In this document: in pieces, positions 28,685 through 36,997 of the stretch
Layout: each line of letters starts with the position of its first letter
Position numbering within the stretch: the stretch's first letter is position 1
Assembly (NCBI RefSeq): GCF_011493005.1
Contig: NZ_CP049157.1
Coordinates: 930,001-994,000 of the forward strand
From: Caballeronia sp. SBC1
Lineage (GTDB): Bacteria; Pseudomonadota; Gammaproteobacteria; Burkholderiales; Burkholderiaceae
DNA: 64,000 nt
Direction: 5' to 3'
The notes under the pieces: model-generated
What the model was told of the DNA's origin: nothing
What the model saw: only the letters and a program-made list of their open reading frames with translations
Databases searched by the model: none
Position numbers and translations under genes: made by a program

Positions 28685-29791
28685 ATGAAAAAGCAGCCCG
28701 CACGCGATGAGATTCAACAGCTTGAACAACCCGGCCGCCGCACGGCCATCAAAACTGCCGTTGCCGGCGCTGCCGCCTTGGCGTTCCCGTTCGTCTGGAC
28801 GCCGTCGCGCGCGGCGAACAAGCGGATCGTCATTCGCGACGATGGCGGCATCTACACCAAGGCGTACGGTGCAGTGTTCTACAAGCCGTTCACGGAGAAG
28901 ACAGGGATTGAGGTGATCGGCGTGCAGGCGAATGCCGAACCGACCGCGCAGATCAAGAGCATGGTAGAGACCGGCAGCTACACGTGGGACATGGCCAAGA
29001 TCAGCCAGCCGGCCATCCTTCTGTTGACGGGCGGCGGCAAGGAATACCTGGAGAAGCACGGGCTTGAAGCCGACCCGGTGATCGCGAAGATTCCAGCGCA
29101 ATACATGTCGCCGTACGGTGTTGGCACCAACATTTATACGACTGTGCTTGCGTATCGCACCGACGCCTTCAAGGGTCGCAAAGCCCCCAATTCATGGGCC
29201 GATATGTGGAACGTCAAGGACTACCCGGGACGTCGCGGCCTGCGCAAATATCCGTTCGACACTTTCGAAGAAGCGATGATGGCCGCTGGCACGCCACCCT
29301 CGCAGGTGTATCCGGTCAACTTCGACAAGGGCATCGCAAGCCTCGACAAGATTTCCAAGCACATCGACGTATGGTGGACCACGGGCTCGCAAGTCGAACA
29401 GATGCTCGGCTCCGGTGAAGTGGACATGATCAGCACGTGGGTATCGCGCGCGCAATCGGCTATTGCGAACGGCGCGCCGGTGGCGATCGTCTGGAACCAG
29501 AACATCTGGGGCGTCGACAACTGGTCAATTCTCAAAGGCACGCCAAATGCCGCCGCCTGCCGCGAGTTCATCAAGTTTGCCTCCGATCCAAAACGTCAGG
29601 CATCGCTGATCGAGTATTTCCCGGCCGGTGTTACGCAGCCCGAAGCATTCAATTACATCAAACCGGAGATCGCGAAGAACTGCCCGACGTTCCCGGAGAA
29701 CATGAAGAACGGCCTGCATATTGATGCGAAGTTCTGGCAGGCAAACCAAAGCGTCGCGCTCGAGAAGTTCAATAGCTGGATCCTGACCTGA
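28685..29791 (+). CDS. ABC transporter substrate-binding protein (polyamine/PotD-like, family 1)
   Basis: 368 residues. The N-terminus has a twin-arginine-like export signal (GRRTAIKTAVAGAAALAFPFVW, residues about 17-38, cut near SRAA). The mature part starts NKRIVIRDDGGIYTKAYGAVFYKPFTEKTGIEV, typical of PotD/AfuA-type extracellular solute-binding proteins. PYGVGTNIYTTVLAYRTDAF and NWSILKGTPN are further family blocks. It binds the substrate in the periplasm and delivers it to the permease encoded downstream. The gene is 100 bp after the FAD oxidase and 52 bp before the ATPase gene. Confidence 0.88.
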   Translation: MKKQPARDEIQQLEQPGRRTAIKTAVAGAAALAFPFVWTPSRAANKRIVIRDDGGIYTKAYGAVFYKPFTEKTGIEVIGVQANAEPTAQIKSMVETGSYTWDMAKISQPAILLLTGGGKEYLEKHGLEADPVIAKIPAQYMSPYGVGTNIYTTVLAYRTDAFKGRKAPNSWADMWNVKDYPGRRGLRKYPFDTFEEAMMAAGTPPSQVYPVNFDKGIASLDKISKHIDVWWTTGSQVEQMLGSGEVDMISTWVSRAQSAIANGAPVAIVWNQNIWGVDNWSILKGTPNAAACREFIKFASDPKRQASLIEYFPAGVTQPEAFNYIKPEIAKNCPTFPENMKNGLHIDAKFWQANQSVALEKFNSWILT

Positions 29792-29843
29792 GCGCTGTTT
29801 TTATCGCTTCTTTTGTGTTTTTACCGCCACGGATGCCGATTCC

Positions 29844-30941
29844 ATGCCTGCCTCGAACCTTCAAATCACAGGACTCTGCAAGCGTTATGGTGACTTTGTC
29901 GCCCTCGCGCCGACTGATCTCGATGTCGCCCAGGGCGAATTCCTGACTCTGCTCGGACCCAGCGGCTCGGGCAAGACGACGCTGCTCAGCCTGATCGCGG
30001 GGCTCGCGCAACCGGACGATGGCCAGGTACGGATCAATGGCGTCGACGTGACGTACGGCGCGCCCTATGAGCGGGACATTGGCATGGTGTTTCAGAACTA
30101 CGCGCTGTTCCCGCACATGACGGTAGCGGAGAACATTTCGTTCCCGTTGCAGATGCGCAAGACCGACGCCAAAGCGACGCGTGAGAAGGTCATGCAAGCG
30201 CTTGAGATGGTGCATCTGCCGCATGTGGCGGGGCGTTATCCGCGTGAATTGTCGGGCGGTCAGCAGCAACGGATTGCACTCGCGCGATGCATGGTCTACC
30301 GGCCGTCGATCATTCTGATGGACGAACCGCTCGGCGCGCTGGACAAGAAACTGCGCGATCAGATGCAACTGGAGATCAAGCGGATTCATCGCGACCTGGG
30401 CACGACCATTGTCTACGTCACGCACGATCAGGAAGAAGCGATGACCATGTCCGACCGCATCTGCCTGATGAACGCCGGTTCGATTGCGCAACTCGGCACG
30501 CCCGCGGATCTGTATTTCCGCCCGAAGAGCGTGTTTGTTGCGGACTTTCTGGGCGAATCGAACCTGCTCGATGCGGTCGTCACGGGGCGCAGCGGCGATC
30601 AGGTGCAGATCAGCGTGCAAGGCGGCGCTAACGTCAACGCGATGGCGTACGACTCGGTGATCCGCGACGGCAAGCCGGTGAAGCTGATGCTGCGTCCGCA
30701 GAACCTCCAGATCCACGATGGACCACCGGCCGCGTCGATCAACGGCGGCACGTTGTCAGCAAAGCTCACCGACATCATGGTGACTGGCAGCATGACGAAG
30801 CTTTATCTACAGTCGCATATCAGTGATGCCGCGCCGCTCGTCGCGGCGTTTCCCACCAACCGGCTCGGCCGCCAGTACGAAATCGGGCAGACGCTCGGGC
30901 TTTCGTGGCTGACCGCGGACGCTGTTGCTATTGCGGGGTGA
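29844..30941 (+). CDS. ABC transporter ATP-binding protein (PotA-like)
   Basis: 365 residues. Walker A is GPSGSGKTT (about residues 38-46), the Q-loop is MVFQNYALFPHMTV, the signature LSGGQQQR, and Walker B IILMDEPLGALD, followed by the H-loop VTHDQEEAMTMSDRI. A C-terminal TOBE-like regulatory domain (residues about 260-365: KPVKLMLRPQNLQI) is typical of spermidine/iron/thiosulfate importers. It powers the fused permease that begins three bases after its stop codon. No good ribosome site is visible upstream, so it may depend on transcript continuity from the binding-protein gene. Confidence 0.92.
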   Translation: MPASNLQITGLCKRYGDFVALAPTDLDVAQGEFLTLLGPSGSGKTTLLSLIAGLAQPDDGQVRINGVDVTYGAPYERDIGMVFQNYALFPHMTVAENISFPLQMRKTDAKATREKVMQALEMVHLPHVAGRYPRELSGGQQQRIALARCMVYRPSIILMDEPLGALDKKLRDQMQLEIKRIHRDLGTTIVYVTHDQEEAMTMSDRICLMNAGSIAQLGTPADLYFRPKSVFVADFLGESNLLDAVVTGRSGDQVQISVQGGANVNAMAYDSVIRDGKPVKLMLRPQNLQIHDGPPAASINGGTLSAKLTDIMVTGSMTKLYLQSHISDAAPLVAAFPTNRLGRQYEIGQTLGLSWLTADAVAIAG

Positions 30942-30944
30942 GAC

Positions 30945-32753
30945 ATGAATCGTTCCGCCCTCGCCGCTGAGCAAATGCATCCCGACGCGCCGCCGCCACG
31001 CCCTGCTCGATGGCGCGCGTGGTTGCGGCCCGGCGCAATGAGCGCGCCGATCATCGTGTTGCTGTTGGTGATGCTCGTGTACCCCGTCGGCCAGTTGTTG
31101 TTGCTGAGCGTGCATAACGACAGCGGCTTCACGCTCGTGGAATACAAGCGGCTCTTTGCATCGTCCGTGTATGTGGATGTATTGCTGATCACGCTGAAGA
31201 TCTCGTTGTGGACGACCTTCTTCTCCGTGCTCACTGGTTATCCGATCGCGTACCTGATTTCCTCGCTGACGCGGGAGCGCAAGAACCGCCTGCTGTTCTG
31301 GGTCCTGCTCTCCTTCTGGACCAGCTTTCTCGTGCGCACATTCGCATGGGTCGTGCTGCTCGGACGCAACGGCGTGATCAATCAAGTGCTGCTTGGACTT
31401 GGCATCATCGACCGGCCGTTGAGCCTGCTCTACAACTTTTCCGCCGTGATCGTGGGCATGGTCCACGCGCTGATGCCGCTCGCGGTGCTGACCATGCTCT
31501 CCGTGATGGAGAACATCGACCGCCGCTTGCCAAGCGCTGCCGCCACGCTCGGCGCGCGTCCCGGCACGGTGTTCTGGAAAGTGTATTTTCCGCTGTCGCT
31601 GCCGGGCGTTGCAGCAGGCGCCTTGATGGTGTTCGTCACGGCTATCGGCTTCTTCATCACGCCCACGCTGCTCGGTGGACGACATCAGACCATGATTACG
31701 CAACTGATCATCGACCAGGTGATGCAGGCGCTGAACTGGGGTTTCGCGGGAGCAATCTCCGTGCTGTTGCTGGTGGTCGTGTTGCTCGTGTTCCTGATCT
31801 ATGACCGCATGGTGGGCCTTTCCACCATGGCCGGCGGCAGCTCGGCGGCACGCGGTCCGAAGCACGGCGGCGGCTGGAGCCGAAAGCTCGGCGATGTGAT
31901 TCTGACCGCGCTCGGCAACGCGACCGATGCCGTGATTGGTCTATTTCCCAAACGTCGCAAACGCCGCGCCGCCAACGGCGAAAGCCTGACGTTGCGCGTG
32001 GTGGTGATCCTGCTACTTGTATTCCTGAGCGCCCCTGCGTTCCTGATGATTCCGCTCTCTTTCGATTCCGCGTCCGGGCTCGCGTGGCCGCCGCATGGCT
32101 TCTCGTTGCAGTGGTATCGGCAGATCACTGATTCGCCGTTGTGGATGCAGGCCATTACACGCTCGATGCTGGTGGGTATTGGCACCGGCATCCTCTCGAT
32201 GCTGATCGGCACGCCCGCTGCATTCCTGCTTGTGCGCGGCGGCATGAAGGGCAAGGCGGCCATGCTCGCTTTCATCCTCGCGCCTGTCGTGGTGCCGCGC
32301 ATGATCATCGCGGTAGGAGTGTTCTATTTCTTCGCGAAGATCGGCTTGATTGGATCGTCGTTCGGCCTCGTTCTCGGCCACACCGTGGTGGCTGTGCCTT
32401 ACGTGGTGATTACCATGATGGCCGTGCTGCGCAACTACGACACGCGCCTGGATCTCGCCGCGCACAGCATGGGCGCGCGCCCGTGGGCCACGCTGCGCCG
32501 CGTCACGTTCCCGATTCTGAGCGCGGGGTTGATGTCGTCGTTCCTGTTCGCTTTCGCTACCTCCTTCGATGAACTGACTATCGCGCTGTTCTCGTCCGGC
32601 GGCTTGAGCACGACCTTGCCCAAGCAGTTCTGGGATGAAATCACGATGCAGATTTCACCGGTCATTGCAGCCGTTTCCACGTGCCTGTTCGTCTTTATTG
32701 CAGCTTTGATCTGGGTCGCGGACCGGTTGCGGCGCCGCAGCCTCGCTTCTTGA
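30945..32753 (+). CDS. ABC transporter permease, two permease domains fused
   Basis: 602 residues holding two complete BPD-type permease units. The first (about 20-295) has the EAA-like loop LPSAAATLGARPGTVFWKVYFPLSLPGVAAGAL. After a roughly 45-residue basic linker (RKLGDVILT...FPKRRKRRAANGE) the second (about 345-600) has AAHSMGARPWATLRRVTFPILSAGLMSSF. In polyamine-type systems these are usually two proteins (PotB, PotC); here one chain forms the whole channel. Stop-to-start distance from the ATPase gene is three bases. The next gene begins 26 bp later. Confidence 0.9.
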   Translation: MNRSALAAEQMHPDAPPPRPARWRAWLRPGAMSAPIIVLLLVMLVYPVGQLLLLSVHNDSGFTLVEYKRLFASSVYVDVLLITLKISLWTTFFSVLTGYPIAYLISSLTRERKNRLLFWVLLSFWTSFLVRTFAWVVLLGRNGVINQVLLGLGIIDRPLSLLYNFSAVIVGMVHALMPLAVLTMLSVMENIDRRLPSAAATLGARPGTVFWKVYFPLSLPGVAAGALMVFVTAIGFFITPTLLGGRHQTMITQLIIDQVMQALNWGFAGAISVLLLVVVLLVFLIYDRMVGLSTMAGGSSAARGPKHGGGWSRKLGDVILTALGNATDAVIGLFPKRRKRRAANGESLTLRVVVILLLVFLSAPAFLMIPLSFDSASGLAWPPHGFSLQWYRQITDSPLWMQAITRSMLVGIGTGILSMLIGTPAAFLLVRGGMKGKAAMLAFILAPVVVPRMIIAVGVFYFFAKIGLIGSSFGLVLGHTVVAVPYVVITMMAVLRNYDTRLDLAAHSMGARPWATLRRVTFPILSAGLMSSFLFAFATSFDELTIALFSSGGLSTTLPKQFWDEITMQISPVIAAVSTCLFVFIAALIWVADRLRRRSLAS

Positions 32754-32779
32754 ATAACCTTGTTTTCCAGGACTAACTC

Positions 32780-33685
32780 ATGCTTTCAGCAAACCAACTG
32801 CGTGGCGTCTTGCCGGCCATTCCTACCCCCGTCAATTCCGACGACACCATCAATGCCGATGCCGCTCGCGCGCTGATGCGCTATCTGCTGAAGCAAGGCG
32901 TGGACGGAGTCGTGCCGCTTGGCGGTACGGGTGAATATGGCGCACTCTCGCGCGCCGAGCGCATTCGCATGGCCGAGATCACGGCGGCGGAGGCAGCGGG
33001 CAAGATCCCCGTGATCGCGGGCGTGCTCGACCCCGGTTATCACGACGCGATGCAAGCCGGAAAGAACTTCGCCGCGGCTGGCGCCGATGGTCTGCTCTTG
33101 CTGACGCCCTACTACACGAACCCGACGCAAGGCGGCATTCGGGATTACTTCATGCGTTACGCCGATGAATCGCCGCTGCCGATTCTTATCTATGAGATCC
33201 CGTACCGCACGCGGATTGCGATTGCGCCCGAGGTGCTGCACGAGTTGTCGAAGCACGAGCGGATCATCGGCATGAAGGCGTGCAACACGGACATGTGGCA
33301 TTTCCTGCGCACCGTGGCGGGCGTGGACGAATCGTTCGCGGTGCTAAGCGGTGAGGATACGTTGTTCCCGTTGCACGTGGCGGCCGGTGCGCGCGGTGGG
33401 ATCGTGGTGACGGCAACGCTGCTGCCGACTGCGTGGCGAAAAATTTATCAGTTGGCTTCAGAGGGGAAGACGCAGGAAGCGTTGACGTTACATCGCTCGC
33501 TGATTCCGCTAATGAACATGGCGTTCGCCGAGACCAATCCCGGCCCGATGAAGTCCGTGATGGACCTGATCGATGTCCATGCACCCGCGATGCTTGCGCC
33601 GCTGGTTCAGGCGGAAGCGGGGTTGTCGGCGCGGTTGCGCGTGGAACTGGAGAAACAACTCAACTTGTTTGAGCGAGGGCTTTGA
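32780..33685 (+). CDS. Dihydrodipicolinate synthase (DapA)-family lyase/aldolase
   Basis: 301 residues, a class I aldolase TIM barrel. GVLPAIPTPVNSDDTINADAARALMRYLLKQGVDGVVPLGGTGEYGALSRAER carries the G-T-G-E substrate loop; PYYTNPTQGGIRDYF and ILIYEIPYRT hold the catalytic Tyr; IIGMKACNTD holds the Schiff-base Lys. Placement inside a catabolic operon with a hydroxyacid oxidase and an importer makes a role in sugar-acid or 2-oxo-acid breakdown likelier than lysine synthesis. This is inference. It ends 20 bp before the convergent IclR gene. Confidence 0.88.
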   Translation: MLSANQLRGVLPAIPTPVNSDDTINADAARALMRYLLKQGVDGVVPLGGTGEYGALSRAERIRMAEITAAEAAGKIPVIAGVLDPGYHDAMQAGKNFAAAGADGLLLLTPYYTNPTQGGIRDYFMRYADESPLPILIYEIPYRTRIAIAPEVLHELSKHERIIGMKACNTDMWHFLRTVAGVDESFAVLSGEDTLFPLHVAAGARGGIVVTATLLPTAWRKIYQLASEGKTQEALTLHRSLIPLMNMAFAETNPGPMKSVMDLIDVHAPAMLAPLVQAEAGLSARLRVELEKQLNLFERGL

Positions 33686-33704
33686 CGCCCTGCCAAAGAA
33701 GGGC

Positions 33705-34532
33705 TCAACGCTTGTAAGTCGACAGCCGCGCTTTCGAAATCGAGGTCGCGGCAACTTGCACGTGCTGCGCGAGTTCAGCTTCAACGCGTTCGATCGACCA
33801 CCGCGACGTGGGCACCGAGATGTTGATCGCGGCAACAGCCATGCCGCCGTGATCCGTGACCGGCGCGGCGACGGAAATATCGCCGAGCACGGTCTCGTTC
33901 TCAATGACCGCGTAACCCCGGCGCGCGACTTTACGTACGCGTTCGAGCAGCTTGTCGGGATGGGTTTCGGTGTAGTGCGTCAGCGGGTCAAGCCGCGTTT
34001 GCGCCAGGATTTCGCGCACGCGCTCGTCCGACAGACGCGAAAGGATTGCTATGCCCGCAGCGGTGAACATGGCCGGCAAGCGAGCGCCAACCACAATGTC
34101 GATGTTCACCAGATGCTGCCCCGGAAAGCGCGCGACGAACACGATCTCGTGGCCGTCGAGTTCCAGCAGGTTGGTGGTTTCGCCGAGACGCCGGCTGATA
34201 TCGAGCAGATACGGCGACGCTTTGTCGATGAGTTCGTTGGCGCGTACGTAGTTGTACGAGAACTGCAACACCTTCGTCGTCAGACCGTAGTTGCGCGTTT
34301 CGGGCACCCGGTAAAGGTAGCCAAGCGCTTCGAGCGTATGCACAAGGCGCTGTGTCGCGCTGCGATCGAGACCGGATGCCCGGGCGATATCGACAAGGGT
34401 CATGTGACGGCTCGGACCGTCAAAGGCGTGCAGGACCTGGAAGGCTTTTTCAGTCGATCCGACGAACAACGACGAGCGCGCGGCCCTTGTCTCGTTCGGC
34501 TCTTCAGGCGTGCCAACGGCGCTTTTGGACAT
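33705..34532 (-). CDS. IclR-family transcriptional regulator
   Basis: 275 residues from the ATG at 34532; a TTG at 34574 would add 14. The winged HTH is STEKAFQVLHAFDGPSRHMTLVDIARASGLDRSATQRLVHTLEALGYLYRVPETRNYGLTTKVLQF (residues about 26-90). The IclR effector domain follows (FPGQHLVNIDIVVGARLPAMFTAAGIAILSRLSDERV). It faces the FMN dehydrogenase gene divergently and converges on the lyase gene, so it probably controls the surrounding catabolic genes. Confidence 0.9.
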   Translation of the reverse strand: MSKSAVGTPEEPNETRAARSSLFVGSTEKAFQVLHAFDGPSRHMTLVDIARASGLDRSATQRLVHTLEALGYLYRVPETRNYGLTTKVLQFSYNYVRANELIDKASPYLLDISRRLGETTNLLELDGHEIVFVARFPGQHLVNIDIVVGARLPAMFTAAGIAILSRLSDERVREILAQTRLDPLTHYTETHPDKLLERVRKVARRGYAVIENETVLGDISVAAPVTDHGGMAVAAINISVPTSRWSIERVEAELAQHVQVAATSISKARLSTYKR

Positions 34533-34629
34533 GCTGGTGGGGGCTTTGAAAGTATCGGATTGTGATTGTCCCAATTGTAGTGCAATCGAATCGTGGGTTT
34601 ATGACCGATTGCTATTTCGTGGAGCATGG

Positions 34630-35790
34630 ATGCTTGCCTCTGTCGCTGAGTACCGGATCGCTGCAAGGCGGCGTTTGCCGCGGCTTGCGTTTGACTACCT
34701 GGATGGCGGCGCCGAAGACGGCAACGCACTGCGCCGCAACACTGATGCGTACGGGCAGTGGCTGTTCAAACCACGCGTGCTCACGGATGTGTCTCGCTGT
34801 TCAATCACAACGCATTTTTTTGGTCGCGAAGCGGCCGCGCCGCTGATCGTGGGACCGACGGGTCTGAACGGACTCTTCTGGCCGCGCGCCGACGAACTGC
34901 TTGCACAGGCCGCGAGCCGCGCGAGCTTGCCGTTCGTGTTGTCGACAGCATCTACGTCGCTGCTGGAAGATGTGCGCGCCGCCGCGCCGCAAGGCGACCT
35001 GTGGATGCAGCTCTATGTACAACAGGATCGTGGCATTGCCGAAGACTTGATGGGGCGCGCAGCCGCTGCGGGTTATTCAACGCTGGTGCTCACAGTCGAT
35101 GTCCCCGTGCACGGCAAGCGCGATCACGACACGCGCAATGGCTTCCGGTTGCCGCTACGAATGTCGCCCAAGCTTCTCGCCGATTGCCTGGCGCATCCGC
35201 ATTGGTGCTGGCAGATGGCGCGCGCGGGTTCGCCGCAATTGAAGAACATTGCGAAGAGCGTGGGCGAGCATACGGATTTATCGCGTCACGCCGCCATGCT
35301 GAGCCGGCAGATGGACTTGACGCTGGGCTGGACGGATCTGGATTGGGTACGACGGCACTGGAGCGGCAAGGTGATCGTCAAGGGCATCATGAGCAGGGAA
35401 GACGCACTGCTGGCCGTTGCGCATGGCGCGGATGGCGTGGTGGTATCGAATCATGGCGGGCGGCAGTTGGGGAGCACGTTCGCGCCGTTGGAGCTGCTGC
35501 CGGGGATCGTTGCGGCAGTGCGCGGAAAGACGGAGATTTTTATCGACGGCGGTGTGCGGCGCGGCAGCGATGCATTGAAGGCTGTTGCGTTAGGCGCGCG
35601 CGGGGCGTTGCTCGGCCGGGCGCCGTTGTATGGCCTCGCTTCGCGCGGAGCAGCCGGGGCCGGCGAAGTGCTCGCGCTGATGATGGACGAGATGCTGATT
35701 TCGCTGCGCTTGCTAGGGTGCCAGGGAGTCGGCGAACTTGGCCCGGCGTTTGTCGGGCGCGATGGTTCGCGTGGCTCGGATTTAGTTTAG
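34630..35790 (+). CDS. FMN-dependent alpha-hydroxy-acid dehydrogenase (LldD/MdlB-like)
   Basis: 386 residues from the ATG at 34630, with GGAG five bases upstream; the frame is open 40 codons further but overlaps the regulator promoter. LPRLAFDYLDGGAEDGNALRRN is the family N-terminal motif, PTGLNGLFWPRADELLAQAA and LYVQQDRG follow, and VVVSNHGGRQL contains the catalytic His-Gly-Gly-Arg signature. Such enzymes oxidise L-lactate, glycolate or mandelate to 2-oxo acids. With the FAD enzyme at 27157, the locus could handle both enantiomers of a hydroxy acid. Expression is probably governed by the divergent IclR protein. Confidence 0.9.
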   Translation: MLASVAEYRIAARRRLPRLAFDYLDGGAEDGNALRRNTDAYGQWLFKPRVLTDVSRCSITTHFFGREAAAPLIVGPTGLNGLFWPRADELLAQAASRASLPFVLSTASTSLLEDVRAAAPQGDLWMQLYVQQDRGIAEDLMGRAAAAGYSTLVLTVDVPVHGKRDHDTRNGFRLPLRMSPKLLADCLAHPHWCWQMARAGSPQLKNIAKSVGEHTDLSRHAAMLSRQMDLTLGWTDLDWVRRHWSGKVIVKGIMSREDALLAVAHGADGVVVSNHGGRQLGSTFAPLELLPGIVAAVRGKTEIFIDGGVRRGSDALKAVALGARGALLGRAPLYGLASRGAAGAGEVLALMMDEMLISLRLLGCQGVGELGPAFVGRDGSRGSDLV

Positions 35791-35812
35791 ACAACGCAGT
35801 CAGCCAGCCCCT

Positions 35813-35818
35813 TATAAT
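35813..35818 (+). promoter_or_regulatory. TATAAT -10 box upstream of yjdM
   Basis: Exact TATAAT 58 bp before the start codon of the zinc-ribbon gene. TAGACA lies 19 bp upstream as a poor -35. Judged by eye. Confidence 0.35.
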
Positions 35819-35875
35819 CCCGGCCGCCGGAGCGCGCTCGCGCCTCCTCGACTGTTACGATTATTTGAAGGAACT

Positions 35876-36217
35876 ATGTCTACATTCCCAGCCTGCCCAC
35901 TATGCGCGATGGAGAACACCTACGCGGACGCCGATCGCATCATTTGCGCTGACTGCGGTCATGAATGGTCAGCGTCAGATGCCGCGCCAGCCGATGACGA
36001 CACGAGTGCCGTGGTGAAAGACGCCAATGGCAACGTGCTTGCCAACGGCGACTCAGTAGTGCTGATCAAAGACCTGAAAGTGAAAGGCTCGTCCATTACG
36101 CTGAAGGTCGGTTCGAAGGTGAAAAGCATCCGGCTGGTGGGCGGCGACCACGAAGTCGACTGCAAGATGGACGCCGGCAGCTTTATGCTGAAAGCCTGCT
36201 ATTTGAAGAAGGTCTAA
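35876..36217 (+). CDS. yjdM: Zinc-ribbon protein YjdM (PhnA family)
   Basis: 113 residues. The N-terminal zinc ribbon has two cysteine pairs, CPLC and CADC (residues about 8-11 and 24-27), and is followed by the PhnA domain: VVKDANGNVLANGDSVVLIKDLKVKGSSITLKVGSKVKSIRLV, then DCKMDAGSFMLKACYLKKV. Despite the old name 'alkylphosphonate utilisation protein', no role in phosphonate use is established. GAAGGA precedes the ATG. It is monocistronic, with a promoter-like box upstream and a hairpin downstream. Confidence 0.93.
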   Translation: MSTFPACPLCAMENTYADADRIICADCGHEWSASDAAPADDDTSAVVKDANGNVLANGDSVVLIKDLKVKGSSITLKVGSKVKSIRLVGGDHEVDCKMDAGSFMLKACYLKKV

Positions 36218-36232
36218 GGGGCAGCCGGAGGT

Positions 36233-36261
36233 CGAAAGCCATCGCACGGCGATGGCTTTCG
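36233..36261. terminator. Hairpin between convergent yjdM and DUF2278 genes
   Basis: CGAAAGCCATCGC and GCGATGGCTTTCG form a perfect 13-bp stem around three bases, 16 bp after yjdM and 19 bp before the DUF2278 stop. There is no U-run, so this is a terminator-like structure. Confidence 0.55.
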
Positions 36262-36279
36262 AGGGTCCATCGCTCGCGT

Positions 36280-36933
36280 TCACCCTCCCGTGATGGGATT
36301 GCCTTGATCGTCGGTATCGAAGGTCTGCGACTGGAACGCAAAGAAGAACGCGCGCCATGTGTTGTCTGCATACGCGATCATCAGCGCTCCGTCCTGATAC
36401 ACGCCGTTATCCTGCTCGTACTGCCCGCCGTTTCCCTGGTTCATATGGATGTCGTGGACGCCATTGCCCGGCACGAATTTGAAATACTGATCCGGTTTGT
36501 TTTCTTCAGGACCCCATCTCGATCCGAATGCGTAAATAATCGACCCTTCCATGGCCATCGCCGCAACGACCGCGCTTTCCAGTTTGTCTTTCAGGTCGTT
36601 GGTCGAGCCGGGTGCGTCGGCGGGAACGGGTGTCATTGCCTTGATATCGACAAGGCCGCTGCGCACATAGTCAATCGCAAGACCGCCGGGCGTGGACGGC
36701 AGCTTGGTGAAGCCAGGCGTCAGCGCACCCAGACCGCTCGTTAATCTTTCGGGCAACGTATCCAGCTCTTCGAACAATACCGTTGAAGGCGCGTGCGGCG
36801 CCGACGACTTTACGTTCGACGCAATCCGGAAAACCGTCGTTCCTGCGTGGACCAGGATTTGATAATGGTCGTCATCGGCATTGCGAAGATGACCGGTCAC
36901 GGTGCCCTTGAGCACCCCATAGTTCACTGTCAT
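36280..36933 (-). CDS. DUF2278 (YukJ-like) protein
   Basis: 217 residues from the ATG at 36933, with a strong AGGAGG just upstream; the frame is open much further but that part is low-complexity antisense. It starts MTVNYGVLKGTVTGHLRNAD..HYQILVHAGTTVFRIASNVKSS, the DUF2278 N-terminus, and later has GSIIYAFGSRWGPEENKPDQYFKFVPGNGVHDIHMNQGN..., with the conserved G-V-H-D-I-H-M-N-Q-G block. Function is unknown. It probably forms an operon with the metallophosphoesterase gene 64 bp upstream. Confidence 0.87.
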   Translation of the reverse strand: MTVNYGVLKGTVTGHLRNADDDHYQILVHAGTTVFRIASNVKSSAPHAPSTVLFEELDTLPERLTSGLGALTPGFTKLPSTPGGLAIDYVRSGLVDIKAMTPVPADAPGSTNDLKDKLESAVVAAMAMEGSIIYAFGSRWGPEENKPDQYFKFVPGNGVHDIHMNQGNGGQYEQDNGVYQDGALMIAYADNTWRAFFFAFQSQTFDTDDQGNPITGG

Positions 36934-36997
36934 GCATCCTCCTCGTAGTAACACCGGCAGCAACCGCTGCCTCTCGTGCATTGCATTTTCTTGCACC

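Noticed and set aside
30807..31865. Open frame of 352 codons opposite the ABC permease
   Set aside because: Extremely His/Gln/Glu/Arg-rich complement of membrane-protein codons; an artefact of the permease sequence.
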